Assembly (NCBI GenBank): GCA_034521495.1
Contig: JAXHMK010000010.1
Location: 434,001-498,000, forward strand
Length of the DNA: 64,000 nt
Direction: 5' to 3'
Source of the DNA: Balneolaceae bacterium
Lineage (GTDB): Bacteria; Bacteroidota; Rhodothermia; Balneolales; Balneolaceae
Part shown: piece by piece, positions 1 through 9,398 of the stretch
How the letters are laid out: every line of letters starts with the position of its first letter
How positions within the stretch are numbered: position 1 is the first letter of the stretch
The notes under the pieces: model-generated
What the model saw: only the letters and a program-made list of their open reading frames with translations
Told to the model about the DNA's origin: nothing
Databases searched by the model: none
Made by a program: the position numbers and the translations under genes

Positions 1-47
1 AAACTGAACTGAAATTTTACAGTGGTATTCTTTAAGGAATTAGAAAC

Positions 48-1127
48 ATGAAGCATATAGGATTTAAAAATGAAAGAAATGTTTTGCTACGGAAAAAGAA
101 AATATTAAGAAAAATATTCTTGGCCCCGATTATAATCATACTTACTGTCGGTTGCGGTGGAAATGCAGAACCCACCACACAGATAACAAAACAAGAACCA
201 CCTAAACTTGTAAAAGTTGCTGAAGCGAAGATTAAAACCCTGCAGGAAGTTCTTGAAATTACCGGTACAATTGAACCTGAAAACACCACGAATATTAAAT
301 CAACGGGTGAGGGTAAAGTTACAAGGCTGCATGTACGCGAAGGCGATCTTGTTCAAGAAGGGCAAGTAGTTGTTCGCCTTAGTCCCAGGCTTAGGGAAGA
401 AGTTATTACCGCAGCAAAAATAAAAGTGGAATCACTTGAAGAAGAATTACAGACTACGCCTGATAATGAGTCATTAAATCAGCTATTAAAAGAAGCCAGA
501 GAGAATTACAATTTTGCATTAGATCAATATAAAGAAATTTCAATTATTTCCCCTTCAAGCGGAATTATATCTAAACGTTTTATTGATGTGGGAGATATGA
601 TTGAAGCTAATACACAAATACTGGAAGTAATAAGCGCTGGTAGCTTCAAAATTAATCTTTCCGTTGCTGAAACGGATTTGAGAAAATTAGAAACCGGCCA
701 GGAAGCCAAGCTGAATCTGGATGCTTGTCCGGATCAACAATTTACCGGTACCATAACAAGAATTTATCCGGAAATTGATGAGCTTACCCGAAACGGTATT
801 GTTGAGGCACATCTTAATAATCCTTGTCAGAATATAAAAAGCGGAATGTTTGTACGGGCATCTTTTATAGCAAGAATATTTAAAGATGTTTTAGCGATTC
901 CTTCGCAAGCAATTATTTCCAATATAGATAAGAAAACCGTTTTTATAGTGGATGAAAATTTACAGGCTACATCGGTTGAGGTGAAAACAGGGTTTGAAAC
1001 GAAAGAGGATGTTGAAATTATAAGCGGATTAAAAGCCGGCAATAAGGTTATTGTGGATGGGTATCAGACATTAAAGAATGGAAGCCCGGTAAATATTATA
1101 CCGGATAAAGAGGATGGATTAGAATGA
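48..1127 (+). CDS. RND efflux periplasmic adaptor (membrane fusion) lipoprotein
   Basis: Adaptor subunit that would link an inner-membrane RND pump to an outer-membrane channel. The 359-residue product has a basic N-terminus and hydrophobic segment ending in TVGC at about residues 30-37, a loose lipobox that suggests lipid anchoring. A biotinyl-lipoyl-like half motif (TGEGKVTRLHVREGDLV) sits at about residues 84-98, followed by a short coiled hairpin and the beta-barrel and membrane-proximal domains typical of HlyD/AcrA proteins. AAGGAA lies just before the ATG at 48; an in-frame ATG at 69 is an alternative start. The stop overlaps the start of the downstream permease (ATGA), so the two are translationally coupled. 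The substrate cannot be told from sequence. Confidence 0.9.
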   Translation: MKHIGFKNERNVLLRKKKILRKIFLAPIIIILTVGCGGNAEPTTQITKQEPPKLVKVAEAKIKTLQEVLEITGTIEPENTTNIKSTGEGKVTRLHVREGDLVQEGQVVVRLSPRLREEVITAAKIKVESLEEELQTTPDNESLNQLLKEARENYNFALDQYKEISIISPSSGIISKRFIDVGDMIEANTQILEVISAGSFKINLSVAETDLRKLETGQEAKLNLDACPDQQFTGTITRIYPEIDELTRNGIVEAHLNNPCQNIKSGMFVRASFIARIFKDVLAIPSQAIISNIDKKTVFIVDENLQATSVEVKTGFETKEDVEIISGLKAGNKVIVDGYQTLKNGSPVNIIPDKEDGLE

Positions 1128-4100
1128 ATCTCACCAAAATTGCTATAAAAAAACCTGTTGCCACCATAGTTCTCACTCTTTCGGCTGTTGTGCTGGGCTT
1201 CTTCGGATATGTGAATTTACCAACCGATTTTCTGCCCGAAATAACCTATCCGATGGTGAAGGTTTATGTGTACTGGCCTGGTGCTACCCCTGAGGAAATT
1301 AACGACAATATCGCCGACCCGGTTGAGCGAGTGATGAGCACGGTTGATGATCTTGATTATCTGGAGTCATCGAGTATTGAAGGAATGTATCAGCTGCTGG
1401 TGAATTTTGAATATGGAACCGATGTGGATGTGGCATACCAGGATGTGGTAGCAAAAATGGGGTTGGCAACCCGGCAACTCCCCCGGGATATTGAACCGCC
1501 GGTAATGTTCAAAGCCGATCCTTCTCAGCTTCCGGTGGTGCAGTTGATAGTTGAATCGGACAGGCGTGATCTTGTTGATTTAAGACTGTGGATAGAAAAT
1601 ATTTTGCAAGATCAGTTTCTAACCATTAAAGGGGTGGCTGGAACCGAAATAGTGGGTGGTTTAAAAAGAGAAATCCAGATTCTTATAGATAAAGAAAGAC
1701 TTTCGGCTTATAACCTAACGCTTGAAGAAATTATCAAACGAGTTAAAGATGAAAACGTAGAGCGCCTTGCCGGAAGGGTTACTGATACCAATCGTGAGTT
1801 TTCGTTAAGAACCATCGCTGAATACCATACAATAGATGATATTGAAAACACCATTATAAAATATTCTAACAGCGGAGCGATAAAAGTAAAAGACTTTGCC
1901 AAAGTTAGTGATACCCATGAGGAACAGCGGGTGGTTACAAGATTCAATGGTCATCCCGCCATAAAATTAAACATATTAAAACAAGCTGATGCAAACACCG
2001 TGGAAGTGTCGGACGCGGTCAATGAACTTATTTCAAAGCTTAAAAATACGTCCCCGCCCGATATCACCTTTAATACGGTAGAAAATCAATCCGATTATAT
2101 TAAAGGAGCAATTGCTGGCGTTCGGGATTCTGCTATTGCTGCAATTATTTTGGTAATACTTGTCATCTACCTTTTCCTTGGCCAATTCCGGCAGGTGATG
2201 GTGATGCTCATTGCACTGCCTGTTACGATTCTGTTTAACTTTTTTCTGATGCAGCTTCTCGGGTTCTCGATCAATATTTTTTCGCTCGGGGGATTGGTTG
2301 TTGCTATGGGGGTTGTGCTGGATAATTCGATTGTCGTAATCGAGAACATCACACGTATTCATAAAGTAAAAGGCAAGACAGATGAAGAAACGTCTCTTAC
2401 CGGAACCATGGATGTTGCACTCGCCATACTTGCTTCCACACTTACGTTTCTTGCGTTGTTTATGCCGTTTTTGATGATACCGGGATTGACCTCACTGCTT
2501 TTCCGGGAATTGATTTTAACCATTGCCGGTATTGTCATTGTCTCATTACTTGTGGCGCTTACCGTTACCCCGATGCTCACACACTATCTTGTGATAGTGA
2601 AAGGAACAAAAACACCGAAGAAATCCGGCCTCGAAAAGGTAATTGATCGATTAAATGATATGTATCAAAAGCTACTCAACATATTGTTACGGTTTAGATG
2701 GGCCGTGCTTGCCGCATTTGTGATTCTTCTGGCTGGGAATTATTTCATATTTCAAAAAATCGGTTCTGAATTTTTGCCAAAAGTAGATGATGGCAGAATT
2801 ATGGTAAAAGTAATTTTACCACCGGGTACTTCGGTTGAAAAAACGGATAGGTTTCTACAAGAAATTGAACCTGTAATTAAAGATCAAAAAGAGGTAGATA
2901 AGTATTTTACCCTTTCAGGCGGAAAAGTATGGGGATTGGTGACTTATGAAATCGCAAACGAAGGGCAGATAGATATCGAACTTGTTGGAAAAAGCAACCG
3001 CGATATTTCAACAGAAGAATTTATAGAGAAACTCCGACCGCAGGTGATGAAGAAAATGATTCCGGGTGCTAAGATTATAGTACAGCAGGCAAAAATGAAA
3101 GGGATTAGAAGCGCGGGAGATTCTGATGTTGAAATAAAAGTACGCGGAATTGAACTGGAAAGAATACAGGAAATTGCTCAGCAAGTGGTTCAGCAGATGA
3201 ACGGCGTTAACGGGTTGACAAATATCAGAATTGGCACGCAAATAAATAAGCCGGAATACCAGATTGTAGTTGATAAAGTTCGCCTTGCCGCTCTTGAAAT
3301 GCCGACCGATAAATTTGCCGCTACGGTAAAAACGTATGTTGGCGGCACTGTGGCTACACAATTACGGGACGAGGGAGAATATTATGATATTCGCGTACTC
3401 GCCCCGAAAGAAAAAATTGCCTCCAGGCAGGATATCGAAAATTTAGAGGTAGATATTTCAGCCCGGAATAAAGTGCCCCTTCGCACAGTTGCGAACGTAA
3501 CTGAACGGCTGGGCCCGGTGGAAATAGTAAGAGAAGATCAAATTAAACAAATAGTTGTTTCAAGCGATGTAATGAAAGGCGCAGATGTGGGTAGCACTGC
3601 ACAAAGTCTGCAAAGCAAACTTGCCGGATTACAGTTACCCGAAGGATATTCTTTTGCCTTTGGTGGGCAGGTCTATCTGCTTGAGGAAAGCCAAAATGTA
3701 ATGCTGCGAATCATATTGTTTGCCTTGTTTTTTGCATACGTAATCCTGGCAATACAATTTAATTCGTTTAAACAGCCACTTATGATTTTACTTGGGGTCC
3801 CGTTTGCACTCATCGGTTCAACAGCAGCGCTTTATCTAACCGACATGGTTATGGGCACAACGGTTCTAATCGGCATTATCATTATGTCGGGCGGTATTGC
3901 CACGCAAGGGGTGGTGTTGATAACAGTTATAAACGATTTTGTTAAACAAGGCTTGCCGGTCAAAAAAGCAATTCTTACCGCAGCACCTTTACGCGTGAGG
4001 CCCATATTAATGACACAGGCCACCACCATATTAGGCTTGACTCCCTTAGCTATCAATTGGGGAGAAGGAGGCGATATGCTTCAACCGATGGCAATTGCTG

Positions 4101-4183
4101 TAATTGGCGGATTAGGTTTCTCTTTATTCGTTACGCTGTTGCTGCTGCCGAATTTGTACATGATTTTTGCGAAAAACCAATAA
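1124..4183 (+). CDS. RND family efflux permease (AcrB/MMPL superfamily)
   Basis: Proton-driven inner-membrane exporter, 1019 residues, the normal length for the HAE/heavy-metal RND family. It opens with the usual first helix (IAIKKPVATIVLTLSAVVLGF) and the conserved PEITYPMV loop, and has two halves each made of one helix, a large periplasmic domain and a five-helix bundle. The motif GLVVAMGVVLDNSIVVIENI, carrying the transmembrane Asp used for proton relay, is at about residues 387-406. It overlaps the adaptor gene by four bases. No outer-membrane TolC-like gene is next to it, so the channel must be encoded elsewhere or upstream of the window. Confidence 0.93.
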   Translation: MNLTKIAIKKPVATIVLTLSAVVLGFFGYVNLPTDFLPEITYPMVKVYVYWPGATPEEINDNIADPVERVMSTVDDLDYLESSSIEGMYQLLVNFEYGTDVDVAYQDVVAKMGLATRQLPRDIEPPVMFKADPSQLPVVQLIVESDRRDLVDLRLWIENILQDQFLTIKGVAGTEIVGGLKREIQILIDKERLSAYNLTLEEIIKRVKDENVERLAGRVTDTNREFSLRTIAEYHTIDDIENTIIKYSNSGAIKVKDFAKVSDTHEEQRVVTRFNGHPAIKLNILKQADANTVEVSDAVNELISKLKNTSPPDITFNTVENQSDYIKGAIAGVRDSAIAAIILVILVIYLFLGQFRQVMVMLIALPVTILFNFFLMQLLGFSINIFSLGGLVVAMGVVLDNSIVVIENITRIHKVKGKTDEETSLTGTMDVALAILASTLTFLALFMPFLMIPGLTSLLFRELILTIAGIVIVSLLVALTVTPMLTHYLVIVKGTKTPKKSGLEKVIDRLNDMYQKLLNILLRFRWAVLAAFVILLAGNYFIFQKIGSEFLPKVDDGRIMVKVILPPGTSVEKTDRFLQEIEPVIKDQKEVDKYFTLSGGKVWGLVTYEIANEGQIDIELVGKSNRDISTEEFIEKLRPQVMKKMIPGAKIIVQQAKMKGIRSAGDSDVEIKVRGIELERIQEIAQQVVQQMNGVNGLTNIRIGTQINKPEYQIVVDKVRLAALEMPTDKFAATVKTYVGGTVATQLRDEGEYYDIRVLAPKEKIASRQDIENLEVDISARNKVPLRTVANVTERLGPVEIVREDQIKQIVVSSDVMKGADVGSTAQSLQSKLAGLQLPEGYSFAFGGQVYLLEESQNVMLRIILFALFFAYVILAIQFNSFKQPLMILLGVPFALIGSTAALYLTDMVMGTTVLIGIIIMSGGIATQGVVLITVINDFVKQGLPVKKAILTAAPLRVRPILMTQATTILGLTPLAINWGEGGDMLQPMAIAVIGGLGFSLFVTLLLLPNLYMIFAKNQ

Positions 4184-4205
4184 TAAAAAAACAGAGGAGA
4201 CTGAA

Positions 4206-4526
4206 ATGAAGAATAAAACACCCATGGAATTACTCAAACAATTCGCACCTGAATTTGCTGAAAATCAAATGCAGGAAAAATCTCTTGTTTTTGAAAACGA
4301 GAAATATCAAAAAGTCCCGAATAAGTATAAAATGCTTGTTGGGATAGGAGTTGCAGCGGCTTTAGGCAGCGATACCTGTACACAAATGTGGACTAAAATG
4401 GCTAAAAAAAATGGAGTTACGACCGATGAAATTGTTGAAGCCATGCAGGTAGCGCGATATATGAAACAGGCAACGGTTAATGATACCATTGCTAATTCTT
4501 TAAAAATATTAGAAACAGAGGAATAA
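4206..4526 (+). CDS. Carboxymuconolactone decarboxylase/AhpD-like small protein
   Basis: A 106-residue all-helical protein of the CMD/AhpD-like fold. I place the start at ATG 4206 because GAGGAGA ends about five bases upstream; an in-frame TTG at 4167 would overlap the permease gene and lacks a site. The family core is visible as VGIGVAAALGSDTCTQMWTKMAKKNGVTTDEIVEA. Only one cysteine is present where redox-active AhpD proteins have CxxC, and no following histidine is seen, so a peroxidase-reducing role is doubtful. It follows the RND pump by 22 bases and could be co-transcribed. Function unknown. Confidence 0.75.
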   Translation: MKNKTPMELLKQFAPEFAENQMQEKSLVFENEKYQKVPNKYKMLVGIGVAAALGSDTCTQMWTKMAKKNGVTTDEIVEAMQVARYMKQATVNDTIANSLKILETEE

Positions 4527-4620
4527 ATGATTTCAATAAACACCATTAAGAAACCACTATATTTATTTGACAAATTAAGGGTGCTAAAATAGAGGCTTGA
4601 TGTCAGGAATTAGTGTTCTC

Positions 4621-4857
4621 CTATTTTTCCTCGACCCATTTCAGCTCAAACTCAGCATTTGTCGAGATTATATCTTCTTTGTGTTTCTCGTCAACGTCAA
4701 TATCGAGAGTGAGGGTATCCGGGAGTTTAATGCTCGTACCATCATCAAACGTAATGTGTCCGTTTCTCAGATCAGAAGCCAGTTTTTCAAAATAATCGGC
4801 AATCTGTTCGAGGCTTTTTTCTTCTTCCAGGCGATAGAGATCTTTTTTCTCAGACAT
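4621..4857 (-). CDS. Amphi-Trp domain-containing protein
   Basis: A 78-residue acidic protein that fits the small amphi-Trp domain family: an N-terminal charged helix (YRLEEEKSLEQIADYFEKLA), a strand pair around ITFDDGTSIKLPD, and the terminal ELKWVEEK with the conserved tryptophan. The family has no firmly assigned function; members are often found singly or beside stress genes. It is convergent with the preceding gene and followed upstream by a short gap. The assignment is by pattern of the whole sequence, without a catalytic motif. Confidence 0.75.
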   Translation of the reverse strand: MSEKKDLYRLEEEKSLEQIADYFEKLASDLRNGHITFDDGTSIKLPDTLTLDIDVDEKHKEDIISTNAEFELKWVEEK

Positions 4858-5019
4858 GATTCAGTGATTTAATTATTAGCATTTTATTTTAGCAAAATAT
4901 AGTTTTTTGAGATAAACATTTCTGCTTATCCTTTCATATGTTGAAGTATCTTTTAATTAGCCTTATTTCATTACAGCTGAGAACTTATTCGCCGGTTGAA
5001 CTGCGATTTATGATCTGTA

Positions 5020-5487
5020 CTACTGATTGTCTAATTCTTTAATAAACTCACGGGCCCGATCACCTCTTAAATATTCAGCCAGCCCGAGTAGTCCTTCATT
5101 TAAATATTTTGCATCAAAACCTTTGCTTTTCAAATACATCATCGCGATGATAGCCCGATCTCTGTGCGGACATGCCGCCACGATGGTTTTACTATTGTCT
5201 AATTCATCAATTCGATCGGGAATTTCCGGCAGTGGCATCGCTACGGCATAAGGCATCGCCCACGATTGCTGCTCCTCTTCAAAGCGGATATCAAGAAGAA
5301 TGGCATCGCCTGAAATGAGCAGGTTTGCAATCTCTTCACTGCTTACCTTCATCTCTTTTCTGGCCTCATAATCAAAAGAGGTAATGTAGTTGTCCAGTGT
5401 GGATTGAGCTGAAAGAGGTGTTGTTGATATACCCATAATGAAGGTGACTATAGTTAAATTGAGGATTAGCTTTGTAAGCTTTTTCAT
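5020..5487 (-). CDS. Exported rhodanese-like domain protein
   Basis: 155 residues with a signal peptide (two Lys, a hydrophobic run, then PLSAQS, cleavage near residue 28) followed by a single rhodanese domain. The predicted active-site loop is CPHRDR with Cys106, so the persulfide-forming cysteine is kept; the CH2A/CH2B-type elements LLDIRF and GFDAKYLNEGL are visible. It probably works in the periplasm in sulfur transfer or as a single-domain binding protein. It is divergent from the ZIP transporter gene, with about 180 bases between their starts that must hold both promoters. Confidence 0.85.
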   Translation of the reverse strand: MKKLTKLILNLTIVTFIMGISTTPLSAQSTLDNYITSFDYEARKEMKVSSEEIANLLISGDAILLDIRFEEEQQSWAMPYAVAMPLPEIPDRIDELDNSKTIVAACPHRDRAIIAMMYLKSKGFDAKYLNEGLLGLAEYLRGDRAREFIKELDNQ

Positions 5488-5667
5488 GGCAGAGATTTTG
5501 TTAAATAGTGAATTTAAGGGATTACGAACTCATGAAATTATTTTAAATTAACAATTATTAATGAAGATTTGCTGTATCTCTTTAAAAAAAGAAATTATAC
5601 CCTTTTGATGCTATAATAAACAAATGGGCACCTGCAACTATATTGTTATTGACAATTATTTACTGTT

Positions 5668-6417
5668 ATGGAAATACTATCATTACCAATTACAAAAGTC
5701 TTTTTATATGCTCTTTTAACCGCGGTAACAACCGGTTTAGGAGCTGTGCCCTTTTTCTTTATTAAAGATATATCACCATCACTTTTAGGCAGATCAAACG
5801 CTGCTGCTGCCGGTTTAATGCTTGCTGCAAGTTTTAGCCTGATCAGAGAAGGTTACAATGCCAGTGAATGGATGACTATTGGTGGTATGCTTGCCGGTTT
5901 AATACTTGTAGCGGTATCACAAAAATGGATGGAAAGCCGCGGTGATACTGATGTAAAAGATTTGATTAGCGGGAGCCGGAAACAAATGCTCATGTTTCTT
6001 GGAATTATGACGGTTCATTCCTTTGCAGAGGGCATTAGTGTCGGGGTTTCTTTTGCCAGCACCATGGAATTTGGTGTTTTCATAGCCATTGCCATTGCCG
6101 TTCATAACATTCCTGAAGGACTTGCCATCAGTTTGGTAATGGTTCCACAGGGCACATCTCCGATTAAAGCTGTTTGGTGGAGTATTTTTTCGAGTCTACC
6201 CCAGCCGTTGATGGCTATACCTGCCTTTCTTTTCGTTGAAACCTTTAAACAATATCTTCCACTCGGTCTTGGTTTAGCCGCCGGTGCTATGATCTGGATG
6301 GTATTTGCTGATTTAGTACCGGAAGCTCTTGAACAATGTAAAGCTAAATCAGTAGGCGTTTGGGTTACCTTAGCTGTACTTGCTATGAGTGCTTTTCAGG
6401 TTTTGCTTGGCCATTAA
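5668..6417 (+). CDS. ZIP family divalent metal transporter
   Basis: 249-residue integral membrane protein with the helix IV and V signatures of ZIP proteins: HSFAEGISVG at residues 117-126 and HNIPEGLAISL at 146-156, which form the binuclear metal site. The length and eight-helix pattern fit bacterial ZupT-like members that import Zn, Fe or Mn. No clear Shine-Dalgarno is present. The last 480 bases (5938-6417) recur at 8919-9398 as a truncated second copy. A sequence ATATTGTTAT at 5640-5649, just upstream of the start, matches the core of the shared element found upstream of the SDR and peroxiredoxin genes; this may be chance in AT-rich DNA. Confidence 0.92.
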   Translation: MEILSLPITKVFLYALLTAVTTGLGAVPFFFIKDISPSLLGRSNAAAAGLMLAASFSLIREGYNASEWMTIGGMLAGLILVAVSQKWMESRGDTDVKDLISGSRKQMLMFLGIMTVHSFAEGISVGVSFASTMEFGVFIAIAIAVHNIPEGLAISLVMVPQGTSPIKAVWWSIFSSLPQPLMAIPAFLFVETFKQYLPLGLGLAAGAMIWMVFADLVPEALEQCKAKSVGVWVTLAVLAMSAFQVLLGH

Positions 6418-6680
6418 TACGGTTAACGGGCGTGTAAACGTGAATCGACTTTATCTCTTCTTCCTTTCATCTGTAAGAGATATGTTTACCTATTGAAAAT
6501 TTCAAAGTCGGCACTATTTAAACCACCTCGACAAAAACAACTATGCGCTACACTATTCACTTGAACATAGCAATCACTAGAGTTCGCACCGAGTTTTCGC
6601 AGAGGAGTTTATGGAAATGTACAGCGAAATATACTTACAGTGAATTACTTACAGACTTTCCGATAGAACCGTTTTTATTA

Positions 6681-7763
6681 TCATAAACCGAAGGAATCTA
6701 CGTGAATAAATTCCGATTGAATACCTTTATCATTCAGTGTTTGCATGATACCGGGCATCATTACAGGGGGACCTGCCACATAAGCATCTGCTTCCTGAAA
6801 ACCGGTACTATTTCTGGAAATCACGTCATCCAATCTCCCGGAAAGAACTGCAATGCCATCTGGCAATACTGGTAAATCACCATGATCAATTGCCAGGGTG
6901 CAGTTAAGATTGGGTGCTGTATCTTTCCAATTAACCAACGTTTCTATTTCAAATACATCTTCAGCGCTTCCAACCCCCCAATACAATTCCATTTTACGCT
7001 CACTGTTCATTTGAATTTGTTGTTCAATCATAGCTTTGATGGGAGCAAACCCTGTACCTCCAGCTACAAAAACCAATGATTTTTCAGGCGGAGATTTCAA
7101 TGTAAAATTTCCTCTTGGTCCTCGAACCTGTAATACATCATGCTCTTTTAATTCTTCAAAAAACCAGCTACTCAATCTTCCGTTTTCTACCAACCTTATT
7201 TGAAGTTCAATAGCACCTCCAACTTGTGGTGGATTTCCAATAGAGTATGCCCTTGGCAACCATTGCCCATTCGGAGGTATAATTTCTACATATTGTCCTG
7301 GCATAAACTGGCAAAAACAATCTCCCTCCACAGTAGGCGTAAGTGTTATTAACAGCGTTTTATTATTAATTTTTTTTAGCTCTGTTACTTTCATATCCAT
7401 CACACGGTCGGGGTGAGGGATATTTCCTTTATATTCCAGCTGTTCTTTTCTTTCTATTAAATCATCTTCTATAGCATGATGAACCTCTGTCTGACTTTCT
7501 AACGCAAAGACAGTTGATAATGGGGGAAAGTTAATGGCGTGAGTAGGGCAGGTATTGGCACAGGTAGTGCATCCCACCATGCAATTCAAAGGCTCAACCA
7601 CAACAGGTTTTCGTAAATAATAGTCATAACGATATACCATCCTGCTGCATCCCGTAACACAGGTGCCACAGCCGATGCAGGCATCAGTATCTACTGTTGG
7701 ATTCCATTTAATTTCTTCGCGGGGAATTCCGTGCCACGGTTTTGAAAATTTTGAATCTGGCAT
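6681..7763 (-). CDS. Fe-S/FAD/NAD(P)-binding oxidoreductase (ferredoxin fused to FNR-type reductase)
   Basis: 360 residues in two parts. The N-terminal 85 residues hold two 4Fe-4S motifs, CIGCGTCVTGC and CMVGCTTCANTCP, i.e. a bacterial ferredoxin domain. The C-terminal part is a ferredoxin-NADP reductase module with RAYSIGNP for FAD binding and GGTGFAPI for the nicotinamide nucleotide. It would move electrons between NAD(P)H and an unknown acceptor in the cytoplasm; similar layouts occur in sulfite-reductase B subunits and hydroxylase reductases, but no partner oxygenase or reductase is adjacent. The gene is transcribed leftward after the SDR gene but about 200 bases separate them. Confidence 0.88.
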   Translation of the reverse strand: MPDSKFSKPWHGIPREEIKWNPTVDTDACIGCGTCVTGCSRMVYRYDYYLRKPVVVEPLNCMVGCTTCANTCPTHAINFPPLSTVFALESQTEVHHAIEDDLIERKEQLEYKGNIPHPDRVMDMKVTELKKINNKTLLITLTPTVEGDCFCQFMPGQYVEIIPPNGQWLPRAYSIGNPPQVGGAIELQIRLVENGRLSSWFFEELKEHDVLQVRGPRGNFTLKSPPEKSLVFVAGGTGFAPIKAMIEQQIQMNSERKMELYWGVGSAEDVFEIETLVNWKDTAPNLNCTLAIDHGDLPVLPDGIAVLSGRLDDVISRNSTGFQEADAYVAGPPVMMPGIMQTLNDKGIQSEFIHVDSFGL

Positions 7764-7839
7764 TGGTCTATTTTTAGATGTTAATTTTTTTTTGATCTAC
7801 AGTAAAAGTTTGAATCAAATTAACGACCATAATAAATAT

Positions 7840-7864
7840 CCTCCCCTGTCTGCATACGGGGAGG
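7840..7864. terminator. Hairpin between SDR and flavoreductase genes
   Basis: CCTCCCC at 7840-7846 pairs with GGGGAGG at 7858-7864 around a 10-base loop, in otherwise AT-rich DNA. On the leftward strand it is followed by an AT-rich tract, not a clean T-run, so it may be a weak terminator or an mRNA-stabilising hairpin after the SDR gene. Confidence 0.4.
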
Positions 7865-7961
7865 AATATATACATATGAAACTTAGAACCTGTTAACTAA
7901 TCAATCGCGAAAGTTATGACCATGCCCTCTTAGTTTCAGATGCAGATTGCGGAATACAGGT

Positions 7962-8732
7962 TTATTTCGCCGTATATCCGCCATCAATAACCAGTTCGCT
8001 ACCGGTTACGAATTTGGATTCGTCTGATGCGAGATATAAGATTCCATATGCGATATCTTCAGGCTCACCTACATGACCGATAGGATGCAGACTGTCCAGT
8101 TCTTTTCGGAATTCTTCTACTCCGCCCGGAGATTTTTTACCAAGCTCTTCTACAAGCGGTGTCCAAATAAATCCCGGATGAACTGAATTCACCCTTATGT
8201 TATCTTCTGCATATAAAAGAGCGTCCGTTTTACTCATTACACGTACAGCCCCTTTTGAAGCATGATAAGGAGGAAGATCCGGTGCACCAACAATTCCATA
8301 AATTGAGGAAAGATTGATGATACTTCCGCCACCTGATTCTTTCATGGAAATCACAGCGTGTTTTAAACAGTAAAAAACACCATTTAAATTTACATCAATT
8401 ACCTTCTGCCACTCCTCCTTTGTTATCTTGTGAGTCGGTTTGTCAACTCCTGAAATTCCCGCATTATTAACCAGAACATCCAGAGAACCAAATTCTTTTT
8501 CTATCTCACCAAAAACCTGCTCTACACGATCTTCATCTGTTGTATCCAGGTTCCAGTACATCGCTGTTCCACCGGATTTTTCTATTTCTTCTACAACTTT
8601 TTTCCCTTTTTCATCATCGATATCAGTTACGGCAACTTTTGCCCCTTCCTTTGCAAGTATTTGACAACTTGCCTTTCCAATACCTGATGAACCACCTGTT
8701 ACGACTGCTACTTTTCCTTCTACTCTTTTCAT
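7962..8732 (-). CDS. Short-chain dehydrogenase/reductase (glucose 1-dehydrogenase-like)
   Basis: 256-residue classical SDR, the normal family length. Visible are the dinucleotide motif TGGSSGIGKAS (residues about 12-22), NNAGIS, the catalytic Ser in INLSSIYG, and Tyr/Lys in YHASKGA. AGGAGA precedes the ATG by about five bases. The D-D motif after the first beta strand (VTDIDDEK) favours NAD over NADP. The substrate is unknown. Upstream it carries a 140-bp region related to the one ahead of the peroxiredoxin gene at 12465, so both may answer to the same stress regulator. Confidence 0.92.
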   Translation of the reverse strand: MKRVEGKVAVVTGGSSGIGKASCQILAKEGAKVAVTDIDDEKGKKVVEEIEKSGGTAMYWNLDTTDEDRVEQVFGEIEKEFGSLDVLVNNAGISGVDKPTHKITKEEWQKVIDVNLNGVFYCLKHAVISMKESGGGSIINLSSIYGIVGAPDLPPYHASKGAVRVMSKTDALLYAEDNIRVNSVHPGFIWTPLVEELGKKSPGGVEEFRKELDSLHPIGHVGEPEDIAYGILYLASDESKFVTGSELVIDGGYTAK

Positions 8733-8768
8733 AATGTTCTCCTGCGATATTTAATTTAAATTACCAGT

Positions 8769-8909
8769 TAATTGGATAACAATATCTAAAACTATTTAAT
8801 TCAATGATTTTTTTTGTGATACGCAATTATAAAAGAGATGAGTGTGTATAGTGTAACTTGTATATATCGGCAGAATGTAGAGCACAGCATCAGGCCATTA
8901 ATGAAATAA
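8769..8909 (-). promoter_or_regulatory. Shared upstream block, copy A (ahead of SDR gene)
   Basis: This region is clearly related to 12489-12629, which lies at the same distance upstream of the peroxiredoxin gene. A 31-base stretch (8775-8805 against 12496-12526) is identical by eye, and further matches follow, including AGCACAGCATCAGG at 8881-8894. The identical part begins with GATAACAATATC (8775-8786), a GATA-N4-TATC inverted repeat that could be an operator. It lies about 43 bases from the SDR start codon. Whether this is a conserved regulatory region or a duplicated fragment cannot be decided from one window. Confidence 0.6.
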
Positions 8910-8918
8910 TACAGCGGT

Positions 8919-9398
8919 CGCGGTGATACTGATGTAAAAGTTTTGATTAGCGGGAGCCGGAAACAAATGCTCATGTTTCTTGGAATTATGACGGTTCATT
9001 CCTTTGCAGAGGGGATTAGTGTCGGGGTTTCTTTCGCCAGCACCATGGAATTTGGTGCTTTCATAGCCATTGCCATAGCCGTTCATAACATTCCGGAAGG
9101 ACTTGCTATCAGTTTGGTTATGGTTCCACAGGGCACATCTCCTATTAAAGCTGCTTGGTGGAGTATTTTTTCGAGTCTACCCCAGCCGTTGATGGCTATA
9201 CCTGCCTTTCTTTTTGTTGAAACCTTTAAACAATATCTCCCACTCGGTCTTGGTTTAGCCGCCGGTGCCATGATCTGGATGGTATTTGCTGATTTAGTAC
9301 CGGAAGCTCTTGAACAATGTAAAGCTAAATCAGTAGGCGTTTGGGTTACCTTAGCTGTACTTGCTATGAGTGCTTTTCAGGTTATGCTTGGCCACTGA
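8919..9398 (+). pseudogene. Truncated ZIP transporter copy lacking the N-terminal third
   Basis: These 480 bases match 5938-6417, the last 160 codons of the intact ZIP gene, with roughly 16 substitutions by eye and no indel. The frame is open and both metal-site motifs HSFAEG and HNIPEGL are kept, but the first 90 residues and any start region are missing; an internal TTG or ATG would give a protein without its first helices. Most differences look synonymous (only about four change a residue), so the copy seems to have diverged under selection, perhaps as part of a homologous gene, before it was truncated here. Confidence 0.85.

Noticed and set aside
4206-4526. Calling the small CMD-family protein an AhpD alkylhydroperoxidase
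   Set aside because: The CxxC and following His needed for that activity are absent.
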